Of a stretch of 64,000 nt of DNA, positions 39,003 through 50,096 are shown one piece after another; within the stretch, counting starts at the first letter, position 1, and every line of letters begins with the position of its first letter. The stretch is from Elephas maximus indicus. Its lineage: Eukaryota; Chordata; Mammalia; Proboscidea; Elephantidae. Under the pieces are notes generated by a model, which was not told the origin of the DNA, made no database searches, and saw only the letters and a program-made list of their open reading frames with translations. The stretch lies in NCBI RefSeq assembly GCF_024166365.1, contig NC_064821.1:51859093-51923092 (forward strand), given 5' to 3'. The translations under genes were made by a program, and so were the position numbers.

Positions 39003-39412
39003 GTTATGGATTGAATTGTGTCCCTTCCAAAATACGTGTTATAAATCCAAACCTCTGTATCTGTGGTTATAATCCCATTTGGGAATGGGTTGTGTTTGTT
39101 ATGTTAATGAGACAGGATTAGTGTAGGGTGTGTTTTGAGTCAATCTCTTTTAAACTATAAAAGAGATTAACCAAGCAAGTGAGCAAGCAGAGATGGGGAA
39201 GAGAGATGCCAAGATGCATGAAGACTGCCCAGAAGTAGAAGTTTGAAGAGACAAGGACTTTCCCCTAGAACTGACACAGATAGAAAGCCTTCCCCTAAAG
39301 CTGGCACCCTGAATTCGGACTTCTAGCCCCCTAAACTGTGAGAAAATACATTTCTGTTAAAGCCATCCACTTGTGGTATTTCTCTTACAGCAGCACTGGA
39401 TAACTAAGACGC
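39003..39412 (+). repeat. Solo LTR, MaLR/ERVL-like, possibly afrotherian
   Basis: It starts tgttatggattgaattgtgt and ends cactggataactaagac. An aaaatacatttctgttaaag stretch replaces the usual poly(A) region. The internal sequence differs from the MLT1-like LTR at 33.55 kb (for example gagattaaccaagcaagtga), which suggests a separate lineage. Confidence 0.6.
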
Positions 39413-39487
39413 CAACCCAATCTACGAACTCTGTGATAAGCCAGACTAACTGCTTAACTATTATTATCATCAACTCAAAGACCAAAA

Positions 39488-39702
39488 ACCAAACCAGTTG
39501 CCATCGAGTTGATTCCAACTCTTGGTGATGCCGTGTCTGTCAAAGTAGAATTGTGCTCCAGCGGGTTTTGAGTGGCTGATTTTTCAGAAGTAGATGGCCA
39601 GGCCTCTCTTCTGAGATGCCCCTGGGTGGACTCTAACTTCAAAACTTTCGGTTAGCAGCTGAGCGCATTAACTGCTTGCACCACAGAGGGACCCCATTAC
39701 CA
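39488..39702 (-). repeat. AfroSINE, antisense
   Basis: accagttgccatcgagttga, tgccgtgtctgtcaaagtag, gattttgcagaag-like text (tgatttttcagaagtagatg) and cttgcaccacagagggaccc are present. Confidence 0.9.
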
Positions 39703-39989
39703 ACTCAGGATGGTCATACTCATTAGTTCACTAAATGTTTATTCCCTGGGGAACAAAGCACTGAACAAACTAGACAAAAGTCCCTGCCCTCAAGGAGCTT
39801 CCTTTCTAGCGGCAGCTTGGCGTAAGCTGGGGTGAGCATAGGTAGACACTCTCTGCACCCTGAGCCTGGTGCCCAGCAGACCCGGGGCCTGCAGGAGGCG
39901 TGGCTGACACCTCTGTTATGTTGCCGGGCCCTGACTAGGAGGTCACACATTTAGAGTAGACCCCTGTCTTTGTAGTGGTCAGGCAAGGA

Positions 39990-40200
39990 GCATTCTAGAG
40001 CTTCCTGTATACCCAACACCGTGCTAAGCGTTTATCATTTCTTTAATCCTTGCCCAGCCCTGTGAAGTGGGTGCCACTGTCATCCCCATTTGACCAATGA
40101 GGAAACCAGGGTTTAGGGAGTTTAACCAGCTTGCTCGGAGTTGCTCAGCTAAGACGTGTCAAAGTTAGAATTGGAACCCATCTTTGTCTGACTTTCCCAA
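39990..40200 (+). repeat. MIR SINE
   Basis: gtatacccaacaccgtgcta, gtcatccccatttgaccaat and gaggaaaccagggtttaggg are present. It is followed by poly(T) runs at 40,207-40,225 and 40,268-40,289. Confidence 0.65.
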
Positions 40201-40424
40201 ATACCTTTTTTTTTTTTTTTTTTTACAATACTTGGATGCCTCCAATTACGTTTTATTAATACAAGACTTTTTTTTTTTTTTTTTTTTTGAAGCACTGATC
40301 ACATGAAAAGGATTTTCTGTGTGCTGTTTTTTTTTTAGTTTATTTTAAAAGGCGTCCGGGGAAGGGCCATGTGGACCAGCTGCAGGAAGGAAAAGCTGCC
40401 TTGCCACCTGGGGCTGTGCAAGGG

Positions 40425-40715
40425 TGAGGGGCCCTGGGGGCTGAGCTCTGCCTGACCTGGTCATTCTGAAATCAGGGCCCCTCCCGGGAAGGGTGCAGGC
40501 TGCGATGCTTCAAGGCAGGCTCAGAATTGGGGCTTGAATGACTCATCTGCCGCTGTGGGCCTGTGCAGGGGTGAGCTCCTAGCAGGGAGGCCCTGGGGAC
40601 TGAGCTCCGCCTGACCTGGTCATTCTGAAATTAGGGCCCCTCCCGGGAAGGGTGCAGGCCGTGATGCTTCGAGGTAGGCTCAGAATCGGGGCTTGAGATG
40701 ACTCATCTGTGGCTC
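40425..40715. repeat. Tandem duplication of a unit of about 160 bp
   Basis: Two units, 40,431-40,560 and 40,590-40,715, share ctgacctggtcattctgaaa, gggcccctcccgggaagggt, gcaggc.g.gatgcttc and gatgactcatctg with few differences. The linker has another related piece (gcctgtgcaggggtgagctc). Confidence 0.88.
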
Positions 40716-41049
40716 TTTCTCGCCGTCTCCATTTCTCGGTCTGATTGGGCTGCTTGCAGGCCGCACCTCCCTCCTTGTGGGTGCTGAGTAAGCAGCCCAG
40801 ACCAGCCTGCCCACCTCTGGCCCCATCGGGAGCTCTCTGCCCTTGGCCTCAGCGAGCAGAGCATCTGGGCCCCCTGGGGCTGCTGGAAGTTCCCAACAAC
40901 TGCCCTCGGGTGAGGTCTTCCCAGCAGCCCCACTCTCTGCCTGTTTTTGCCCTTTCTCCCTGCTCTTCCTACAGATCTCAGCCTCAGTATCACCTCCTCT
41001 GGGAAGTCCTCCCTGACCACTACACCCATCCTGTCACAATCTGGTTAGG

Positions 41050-41765
41050 GGGCCCTTGAGATGCACTTCTGTACTACCCGTCCTTCCTCTTAAGAGTCAC
41101 CAGTGGGGTAATTAATGATTACCCCTGGCCCCTCAACCCAGCTGATGGGAACGCCATCCTTCCAGTTTCCCAGGCCCAACCCCTGAGTGGTTTTTGACAC
41201 CTTACACCTACATCCAATCCATCAGCAAGTTCTACCTTCCGAATTCATCTCATCTCCTCCACTGCTCCCTCCCGGGCCTCTCACCGATGCTGCAGGAACT
41301 TCTAACAGGCCTTTCTGCTTCTGTCCTTCCTCTCCTCTTCCCCCAATCTGCCATCAGTTCTCACGCAGCAGCCAGAGCGAGCCTGTAAAAACCTAAGTCA
41401 GGTCATGTCCCTCCTCTGCTCAAAACTTGCCTTGGCCGCCATGTCACTCAGAGTAGAAGCCCAAGTCCTCACGGACCTACAGGTCCTGCCTGACCCTCCG
41501 TTCCTCCTCGGGCCTCATTTCCTGCTCTTACCTTCCTCACTCTGAGCTCACACCCAGCTCAGGCTGCTCCCTCCACCTGGAACTTGCATCTCCATGGCTC
41601 CCTCCCTCCCTTTCTTCATGTCTTGGTTCAAAAGTAGCTTTCTCAGTAAGGGCATCCCTGGTCACTTTTTAAAATTTATACCCCTCCACCTCGGCACACC
41701 CCAACTACCTTCTCATCCCCTCCCCTGTTTTTCTCTATAGTGCTTGTCCTCTTTGTTGGGAAAGT
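41050..41765 (-). repeat. L2 LINE 3' part, antisense
   Basis: ttccgaattcatctcatctc, agccagagcgagcctgtaaa, actcagagtagaagcccaag, ctcaggctgctccctccacc and tttttctctatagtgcttgt follow the antisense L2 order. It is the best preserved L2 in the window. Confidence 0.75.
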
Positions 41766-42239
41766 GAGAAAGCAGTCTACTGTGTAGCCTTACCACCCCA
41801 CCTGGACTGCCTACTCAGAAGCCTTGGGCCCTGATAACAGAGTCTGGGAACTGAGCCTCTTTCTGTCTCTCAGTTTCTTCTCCTTAGCAGGGAGCTCCCC
41901 TCCCTGTTCTGGGTACACAGTAGACTTTCACTCTGCTTTGCACGTGTGTGTACTATGCAGTACCGGCCACGCCGACTTCTGTATCTGTTCCTGGTGGGGA
42001 GGGAATGATGTCCCTCACCTGTGACACGAGAGGGGTACAGGCAGAATAAGCCCTGCACTGACCCTGGGAGGTGACATGGTGGCCATGGGAACCGGGGCCT
42101 CTAGTGAAGGTGACCTTATTCTGTCTCTTCTCTATGTGAGGAAAGCATCGTTCCATTGATCGGTGGTGTACGTAAGTTGTGCTTTTGGTTGGTGATGCCA
42201 GACCTTGGTTCAACACTCTTCTAATACATCACACAATTT

Positions 42240-42400
42240 TCTCACTTATTTTATTTATTGTCTGTCTTCTTCCACCAGAATGGGAACTCCACAAGGGCAG
42301 AGATTCTTGACTGTTTGCTCACTGATGTATCCCCAGCAGCTAGCCCGGCGTCTGGTACCCATAGGCCTGTAGTAAGTGTTGGCTGAATGAATGAATGACA
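42240..42400 (-). repeat. L2 LINE 3' end, antisense
   Basis: agaatgggaactccacaagg, gcagagattcttgactgttt and the end gtgttggctgaatgaatgaa are present. Confidence 0.7.
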
Positions 42401-43048
42401 ACCTCACCACCCACTCCTTAAATAACCAGGGATGTGTCCTGTTCATCCAGTCTTGTGACTGCAAGCCTGTTAGATGGCAGAATTCCAGGTCCTGCTGGAT
42501 ACCTAGCTTTCCTTAAAGTGACCATGCAGGCCTGGATGGTCAAGCTTGGCCCCTGGGGCAGCAAGGAAGGAGCCTCAGGTTGGGGTCGTAGTGTTGTCCA
42601 CTGGCACCTGCGGCTGCTTCTAATAGTTTCTTTACTTGGCTTAGCCTGATGGCACTGACAGAGTGGAAGGCCACAGCTCAGAAAGGCTCCTGGTCACCTG
42701 TTCGGGGTCAGCCCAAGCCAGGACAGTGGCTTCTCTTATTGCTACCAAGCACGAGGGGTGAGGACGCCAGTGACTAGCCAGACTTTAGGCCTCAAGGAAA
42801 CTCCAGGACTGCCTGCTTCCTTTGTGACATTGTTCAAAGTTACCTAGTGAGTGTTTGAAATGCAAGTGTCTGCCCACCAACACACAGACCTCAGATGTGG
42901 ACTTGGGCAAATAACGCACCCCCTTTCTTGTCCTTGCCAAAGTGTTTATTTCTCCAAGATTTCTTTGGACAGACAGCCAGGACTGTTTCCCAGGTAATAG
43001 GTGGATAAGCTGTCCTGGATGTTTGGGATGATGGGTGCTGAGTCTGGG
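42401..43048. other. Intergenic stretch without recognised element
   Basis: Unique-looking sequence. No gene or repeat is supported. Confidence 0.45.
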
Positions 43049-43175
43049 AGGTATGTGTGTGTTTGCACAGGTGTGTACATGCATGTGTGTGTGCATATCT
43101 GTGCGTGTGCACGTGTATGCATGCATGTGTGTGCACACGTGTGACTGTGTATGTGTGTGTGCCTGTGTGCATGTA
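43049..43175. repeat. (TG)n-rich microsatellite
   Basis: Degenerate TG/CATG repeats such as tgtacatgcatgtgtgtgtg and gtgtgactgtgtatgtgtgt. Confidence 0.9.
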
Positions 43176-44440
43176 GGCAGCATTTAATTAAGCCAGCTGA
43201 CTGCTACCCAACCCCTGATGTTCCATCGGCCTCTGCAGTCACAGTTGAGTAGCCCCTCCCACCCCTTGCCCACCTGCCTGCCTTACCAGGTCTGTGGCTC
43301 TGGAATCAAGACTCTGCTCCCCTGATGATAGGCCTGGAGAAGGCAGGCGATCCAAAGCAGCAAAGGAACACGAGAGAGCAGCTGGGGGCAGAGGGCCTGG
43401 GTGCTGTCCCTGCAGGAACTTGCTGCCTGACTTTGGCCTCAAGGTCAAATCGGTGGATCAGTGCAAATCGGGTAGGACAGTGGTTGTCGGGGTGGGGGAC
43501 GGGACTCTATTCGGCTGGCTCCCACACTCTGGGCCACCTTCTGATGGCTAGTGCAGGCATGGGAAATGCTCCCTGAGGCTGCCTCTGCTGGGCTACAGAG
43601 CCTGCTGGGCTTGGACACCTGACTTCCAGGGTCCAGGTGAGGGGGATAGAAGAGGCCCTGCTGTCAGCAGACCCGGCTGGGGACCAGGCTCCACCCAGGG
43701 TCCTCAGTTTCCTCCCCTGTAGGTTGGAGATGAGGGATGATAACAACCTCCCGTACAGAGCCACTAAGAGATAATATGTGTGTGGAAGACCTAGCAGAAG
43801 GCAGTGCTAAAACACCATCAGATACTACTACTGAGTGGCTGGGGTTATGGGTGGTAACTGCTGGGTTTTTCTCTGCCCAGACCACAGTCCCAGGCTCCAC
43901 ACCTAGCTGAGGTCTGAGTGGGGGTCACACCTCAGCTTCCCCAGATCTCCAGGATCTCCACGCCTGGTGAGCCCCAGGCCAGACCAGGCCTCAGTCCTCT
44001 TGGCTCCTGTGTGGAGGGAAAGAAGGTCTTCGGTGTGAGGCTGACTTTGGCCCAGAGGAGCCCAGGGACCGAGTGGGGAAATCCCAGAGGGTGTTTCTGT
44101 GTGAACTCCACACTCGATGGAGCAGCTGCTGCCGGGAACAGAGGCCCCCCTTGACTGGACCTCAGCCCCCTCCCACCCTGGTGGCAGCATTGATGGCCAG
44201 GATGGCGGTGCAGGTGGGAGGGTGGCTCTGGCACCAGTCGCTATGTTCCACCTTTCACTGCTCTGCACCCCTGGAGGGAGCCGGGCAGCTGGGGCGGGGG
44301 GCAAGTCTGACTTCTGCCACACCGCCTTGTCTTTGGTCATCCATGGAGCCTAGCCCCATTCACACTGGTGGACAAGACAGACACTGTCCCTGCTCCTGGA
44401 AATTCCTTCCTGGTGGGGAGAGACAGGCTATAGGCAAATG
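43176..44440. other. Intergenic unique stretch, GC-rich
   Basis: Several overlapping open frames occur on both strands (for example 43,903-44,340 on - and 44,073-44,453 on +). None has a recognisable domain, splice context or conserved motif. I see no gene. Confidence 0.5.
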
Positions 44441-44442
44441 TT

Positions 44443-45437
44443 ATTGTCGTTAGGTGCCTTCGAGTCAGTTCCAACTCATAGAGACCCTATGTAAAACCGA
44501 AAGAAACACTGCCCGGTTCTATGCCATCCTCACAATCGTCGCAATGTTTGAGCCCATTGTTGAAGCCACTGTGTCAGTTCATCTTGTTGAGGTTCTTCCT
44601 CTTTCTCAGTGGCCCTCTACTTTACCAAGCATGATGTTCTGTCCGGGGACTGGTCCCTACTGGTAACATGTTCAAAATACGTGAGGTGAAGTCTTGACAT
44701 CCTCACTTCTAAGGAGCATTCTGGTTGTACTTCTAAGACAGATTTGTTTTCTTCTGGAAGTCCATGGTATATTCACTATTCTTCATCAACATCATAATTC
44801 AAAGGCATCAATTCTTCTTTGGTCTTCCTTATTCATTGTTTAGCTTTCGCATGCATATGACGATTGAAAATACCATGGCTTGTGTCAGGCGCCCCTTAGC
44901 CCTCAAAGAGACATCTTTGCTTTTTAACACTTTAAGGAAATCTTTCGCAACAGATTTGCCCAGTGCAATACGTCATTTGATTTCCTGACTGCTGCTTCCA
45001 TGGGCATTGATGCTGGGTCCAAGTAGAATAAAATCCTTGACAACTTCAATATTTTCTCCGTTTACCACGATGTTGCTTATTGGTACAGTTGTGAGGATTT
45101 TTGTTTTCTTTATATGTTGAGGTGCAATCCATCCTGAAGGCTGTAGTCTTTGATCTTCATCAGCAAGTCTGCTTTCAGGAAGTAAGGTTGTGTCATCTGT
45201 ATAACACAGGTTGTTAATGAGTTTTCCTCCAATCCGGATGCCGCATTTTTCTTCAAATAGTCTAGCTTCTCAGATTATTTGCTCAGCATGCAGATTGAAT
45301 AAGTACAGTGAAAGGATACAACCCCGACACACACCTTTCTTGACTTTTAACCATGCAGTATCTTTTCGAATGACTGCCTCTTGGTCTTCATACAGGTTCT
45401 GCATCAAGCTGATAGATGAGTGGTGGTTAGGCAATTA
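44443..45437 (-). mobile_element. RTE LINE 3' part, antisense, about 1 kb
   Basis: The longest antisense RTE copy here. It runs from ttgtcgttaggtgccttcga (3' end) through cttctaaggagcattctggt, gctttcgcatgcatatgacg and ccttgacaacttcaatattt to ttgtgtcatctgtataacac (complement of the YADD region, the Ala codon mutated) and gactgcctcttggtcttcat. It is 5'-truncated and frame-shifted. Confidence 0.9.
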
Positions 45438-45469
45438 TACAAAGTAATTTCACATGGTGGAGTGTCCCT

Positions 45470-45585
45470 TCAAGGAAAGAAACAGAGTGATGTAACTAAG
45501 TGGTAACGTGAGGTTTAGGGGTTGGGGAAGGCCTCTCTGAGGAGGTTTAACCTGAGCTGAGATCTGCAGGATGAGAAGGAACACC

Positions 45586-45620
<35 letters not shown>

Positions 45621-45925
45621 TTTTACAGCTTTCTTGAGGTATATACTTAAACTTTACATACTTAAAGTATACAATTTGATAAATTTTGGCCTATATATAC
45701 ATCTATGACTACAGCCAAGATAATGAACATATCCATCACCCCCAAAGGTTTCCTCAAAGGGGCAGCATTTTGAAGAGCTGAGGGAATAAGCTTTTAGGCA
45801 GAAGGATGGGCAGTGCAAAGGCCCTGGGGCAAGGACAAGCCTGGTAGCTCCAGGAGCAGAGAAGATACCAATGGGGAATGTGACAGGGGATGAGGTCAGG
45901 GTGGGCTTGCTGATAGAAGTGAGGA
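45470..45925 (+). repeat. Probable L2 (sense) split by poly(A) and an L1 piece
   Basis: Left aaggcctctctgaggaggtt and gagatctgcaggatgagaag, right gcagaaggatgggcagtgca and aggccctggggcaaggacaa are typical phrases of the sense element. A 28-base poly(A) (45,590-45,616) and an antisense L1 fragment (45,618-45,760: tacaatttgataaattttgg, aatgaacatatccatcaccc) separate them. Confidence 0.6.
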
Positions 45926-46559
45926 GCTCCCGTCTGAATCTATGAGCTCTCCGAAGCCCTCACTGACCAGTGAGTAAGCAGCGCACCCCACCTGGCCATC
46001 AGAACCTTCTGGCCTTGTTCTTTGCCAAGGTTCTTCTGAAAGACCAGCCCGTGTGGGGCTGTGATGCCTATCAGTGATTTAGTAAGTAGTTTCCCCCAGA
46101 AATGATTTACATTTTAAAGGAGGCCTGCAGTATCTTGACCAAAGGAGCGACTAATGGAATTTCAGGTAGAGGGCAGGCTGGTAGATGGAGCCCTGGATCA
46201 ATCCTTCTCTGAATGTATTCTTAGTTTTCATGAAGGTATGAAAATTCTCAGTTGTAAGTTACAGTTTGAGGTCTTTAGACCCCTCAAGCCTTCCAGGGCT
46301 CACTGTGGTCAGGGATGATTCTTGGGAGCCACTCTCTGTCTGACTGCCAGAGGCTCAGCCCCACGTGGGGGAAGGACATTGATAACAGGAAACACGAGGC
46401 CAATCCCCTTAGAGCAAATTCCTTTATAACAGACAGCTCTGGGGAGCAGAGAGCAGAGAGGACACCAGAGAGTGTGGGAGCCCCTTGGCCTTTGGGACGA
46501 CAGGATTTTGGGGTGCAGGTTACAGTAAGGGCAAACCACCTTGGGAGGGGAGAGGCTCA

Positions 46560-46790
46560 GCCTGGAGTCACAGGCCTGGGTTTGAATTGTGGCTCTAGAA
46601 CTTGCTAAACTGGGTGGCTTGGGCAAGTTACTTCTCTGAGTATCAGTTTTCCTATGAGTTAAAAAAAAAAAAAAAAAAAGCCACTTTGCAGGGCTATTGT
46701 GAGGATCAAATGAAACCATGTAAGGAGAAAAAGAAAAGACCTAGGCCAGGGCCAGATACCTTGTGAGTATCTTTTATTCTGCAATTTATT
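46560..46790 (+). repeat. MIR SINE
   Basis: cctgggtttgaattgtggct, ttgggcaagttacttctctg, gtatcagttttcctatgagt and gggctattgtgaggatcaaa are present. A poly(A) run (46,661-46,679) expands it internally. Confidence 0.75.
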
Positions 46791-47065
46791 TAATCCAGCA
46801 TCTACCTTGTGATATGACAGATGAAACCCCTGTCCCAGTGGATTCTTCCTGCCCTCAGTTTTTCCATCTGCAGAATGGGGCAGTGCTATGTGGGGAGGCT
46901 CATCTGGACAGGATGGGACTTTGAGGAGTGATCCTTTCCTTCCTCAGAGACCTTCCCTCTTGCCCTCCTATGGGCACCCTGGTCCTCCCTGCGTGGACAT
47001 GCCCATGTCTGGGCATCTTAGGCCTGGGAGTACCACTCTCTTCACCTTTGACTCTGATTGAGTGG
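46791..47065. other. Intergenic stretch without recognised element
   Basis: A MIR-like string (cctcagtttttccatctgca) at 46,854 is the only recognisable item. Confidence 0.4.
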
Positions 47066-47073
47066 CCACCACC

Positions 47074-47438
47074 CAGGTGTGGATTATCCAATAAGCAAGG
47101 TAAACACAGTGCTTATCTTGCTTACCAGATCATCTGTAGTGAAAAATTTCACCACGTCTTTGATGTGAAATTGTTCACTACAGATTAGTAAGTAAACACA
47201 AGTAAACCTGTGCTTCCCTTGCTTGCTGGGTCATCTGCCCCTGTCAGGGATTGTAAATTTGAAAAGAGGCTTTGACTCTGTAGGAAGGTGCTGTGGTGTT
47301 GGGAGAGAGACAGATACCAGCCATATCTAGAAGTAGTATCTTTGATGTGGTGAAAAAATGTGAAATTGTGCACTACAGATAATCTGGTAAGCAAGGTAAG
47401 CACTGTGCTTACCTTGCCTAACAGATAATCCGCCCATG
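47074..47438. mobile_element. Composite palindromic hAT-like element, 365 bp, with 79-bp inverted ends and 8-bp duplication
   Basis: The left end (47,074-47,152) and the complement of the right end (47,438 back to 47,360) align without gaps over 79 bases with 11 differences by my count. They start CAGGTGTGGATTATCC and CATGGGCGGATTATCT. The flanks are ccaccacc (47,066-47,073) and ccaccaac (47,439-47,446), an 8-bp target-site duplication with one difference. A third, more divergent arm lies inside (47,165-47,243, ending cccctg). It pairs with the left arm: ctgtagtgaaaaatttcac at 47,134-47,152 versus gtgaaattgttcactacag at 47,165-47,183. No transposase is present. hAT-type assignment is inferred from the CA..TG ends and the 8-bp duplication. 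Confidence 0.7.
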
Positions 47439-47446
47439 CCACCAAC

Positions 47447-47905
47447 GGTTGGTTCTATTTCCTTCTTGCCCACAGGGTCTCGGTTGATTCCGTGATTAAT
47501 ATTGGACAAAGTTGGGTTTCCTGAGTGTCTAGATGACTCACTTCCATTCACAACGGCCCCGCTGAGCAAGAAGATCGGGGAGATGGGGACTCCTTGATGG
47601 GGAGTCACAGCCCACAAGGTCATCCCCACCACGCTGCGAGACTTCACCAAGTCTCTTTTACCTCTCTGGCCTTAGCTTCCTCACCCGTCTCTCTGGGAAG
47701 TGGAATTAAGTATTGGAAAATCTGGAGAAAACAGCAGAGGCTCCTCCCCACCTTCCAGTCCCAGGAGCTTATGAGGGTTAACGGCTAGGAGGTCCTGATT
47801 AAGTGAGAGGTGCCTGAGCTTGGGAGCTGGGCTGTCATTGAGGAAGGAGCCCTGGGACATGGATATCCCCTTCTGGGGCTTAGACCAGGAAAGCAGGGCT
47901 TGCCA
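47447..47905. other. Intergenic stretch without recognised element
   Basis: Unique-looking sequence. No gene is supported. Confidence 0.45.
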
Positions 47906-47909
47906 TGGT

Positions 47910-48335
47910 GCTATTCACATTACCGTGTTTAATCCTTACTACAGCCCTTAGCAATAGGTATTATCATTCTCATATTACAGATGAGAAAACCGAGGCTCAG
48001 AGAAGGTGAGAATTTGCCCAAATCCACACAGCTAGTAAGTATACAGACAGGATTTGGCCTAGGCTATCTGGCTCTGGGGCCTGCGCTAGCCCAGAAGCAC
48101 AGAGTTAGAAAGGTCCTATAGGAGCCTCCAGTCCTGTGGGAGCCCCCAGGCCCAGACGGTGATCCAGGCCTCTTATCTCTCCCAGTCTTGCTCCTGAGCC
48201 TCAGAGTAAGGAGATTTTTGGCAGCTCATGACTTTGAGTCCCTTATTTTATAGGTAAGAGCCCCGAGGTCCAGAGAGAGGAAGTCACACAGTTAGATGCA
48301 AGGCCTGGGCTAGAACCTAGTCTTCTCAACCTTAG
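47910..48335 (+). repeat. Two MIR SINEs in series
   Basis: The first (47,920-48,100) has cattctcatattacagatga and gaaaaccgaggctcagagaa. The second (about 48,190-48,335) has cccttattttataggtaaga and gaccgaggtccagag-like text (gagccccgaggtccagagag). Confidence 0.65.
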
Positions 48336-48899
48336 AGGTGCCACAGATCAAGCTGTGATCAAGGCTGAGCCCAAACCTGGCATGGTGATTGTATGACTAG
48401 CTGACTGGCCTGGGCTGAGGTGCAGGAGGTGGTCACTCATCTGACATCATCTGAGGGGCTGGGACAGATCTCTGACCCAAATTCTCTCCTGTAGGCCTGC
48501 CACAGTGCTCCAAGCCCCTGCGTTCACTATCCTTTGGAGAGAGCACCGAATGCCATGGTAAATATGTCACCTGGAAAGGGGAACAACAGGCTGACAGCAT
48601 TTTAGCTATAGTCAGTTTAGCATGGCAAAGAGCAGGTCCTGAGTGGAGAGGTCTGGAGCCATAGTAGGGGCCTGGGTACCCAGTGGGAGTGGAGCAGAGG
48701 GGAAAGAAGGCCTTTTTGTTTCTTCCCTTGCATTTCAAAGAGCTTTCAGTGCCCGTTCTTTTATCCAGGGTTCATTGCAGTTCTCATTTCCTGCATTCCT
48801 GCCTGGAAGTGTTAAAATCCCCATCTGGCAAAGGAGGAAACTGATGCTCAATGAGCTCTAGGCCCTTGTGTAGTCTCCTCTCACGTTAGATAGGGCCCA

Positions 48900-48937
48900 A
48901 CCCACTGCCATCGAGTCGATTCCGACTCATAGCGATA
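48900..48937 (-). repeat. Minimal AfroSINE/RTE tail insertion of about 38 bp
   Basis: Only the last bases of the SINE/RTE 3' end are present (ccactgccatcgagtcgatt and ccgactcatagcga). They are bounded by the direct repeat tagatagggcc on both sides (48,888-48,898 and 48,938-48,948). Confidence 0.75.
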
Positions 48938-49009
48938 GATAGGGCCAGCATGTGTAAAAAAGAGACTATTTCAGAAATGATGAAGTGTGACTTCCAAGAC
49001 TAGATCATA

Positions 49010-49396
49010 AGAGACATTGTGGCTTCCAACTTGCTTTCTTGGATCACTTGCTCTGGAGAAAGGCAGCTGCCATGTTGTGAGGATGCTCAGGCAGCCCTGT
49101 GAGAGGGCCCCTACGGTGAGGGATGGAGACCTCCTGCCACAGCCCTGTGAGTGGCTCATCTTGAAAGCAGATTCTGCAGTCCTAGGGACCCCTTCAGAAG
49201 ACTGCAGCCCCAGCCAGCATCTTGATAGCAACCTCATGAGAGACTCTGAGACAGAAAAAAAAAAGAGACAGAATCACCCTTTAATTGCTCAACTGAATTC
49301 CTGACCCACAGAAACAATGTGATATAGTGTTTATTGTTGTTTTAAGCTGCTAAGTTTTGAGATGCTTTGCTCTACAACAGTAGATAACTAATACAT
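49010..49396 (+). repeat. MaLR-type LTR, 3' part
   Basis: caacctcatgagagactctg, tcctgacccacagaaacaat, tattgttgttttaagctgct and acagtagataactaatac follow the MLT1-like order. An A-run at 49,254-49,263 is inserted. Confidence 0.7.
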
Positions 49397-49464
49397 TCAG
49401 AGAAAAGAAATGACTTGCCCTGTCCAGTCATGGACCAGTAACTTGAAATTTGCCTCCAAAATTG

Positions 49465-49803
49465 TAGGGTGCCAAAGAAAGAGGTGGGCAACTCCAGCGT
49501 GGTGGAGTCTTTATTAGGAAGCTTTACGTACCAAGGCAGGTGGTTCTGGGCTGCCGCAGGACCAAAGGAGTTCTCCACACACGGTGTAGGGAGGGCGGGG
49601 AGGGAGGGGGAGGTTTATAATGGTCAAGGACAAAGGTGGCTCCATGACAGAAGGTTACATAAGACTGCCTCAGCAAGGTCACATAACAGGGGGTTGGAAA
49701 ACAGCAGTGGATAATGGAAAGCTTGAGGGCAGCCATGTTTGGATTTGCAAATCCTGTCTTCCCCTTGAGTTCACCCCTCGAGGCTGGCACTTAAAACCTG
49801 ACA
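49465..49803 (-). mobile_element. LTR of the 49.5-54.5 kb provirus (3' LTR, - strand)
   Basis: In complement the LTR begins TGTCAGGTTTTAAGTGCC at 49,803, immediately after a polypurine tract. It contains a poly(A) signal (AATAAA, complement of tttatt at 49,511-49,516). The lower edge near 49,465 is approximate. Confidence 0.65.
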
Positions 49804-50096
49804 TATTCCCCCTCTTCCGCAAAGTCCCTGAGGGCCCCAAGAGGAGTTGTCACTGTAGGAACAGACAGCGTTGCTGCAATTGGAGGCACAGACCACACCA
49901 GCAGTATAGACAAACACTGCAGACAATCCCCATACCCAGGAAAAGACCAAGACCCATTAAAAAAACACCATGCCAACTAGAGGGCTGCCCAACCAGTTCT
50001 AGTCAGGGGCTCCATGCTCCAAGGCATGCCTTCAGCGCTTGAGGAAGGGAGCTGTCCGCAGATCTAGCAGTTGCTCTTGTTGTGGCCTATGGCAAA

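Noticed and set aside
43903-44453. Overlapping 126-145 codon frames on both strands
   Set aside because: No recognisable motif, start context or splice partner. Typical of GC-rich intergenic sequence.
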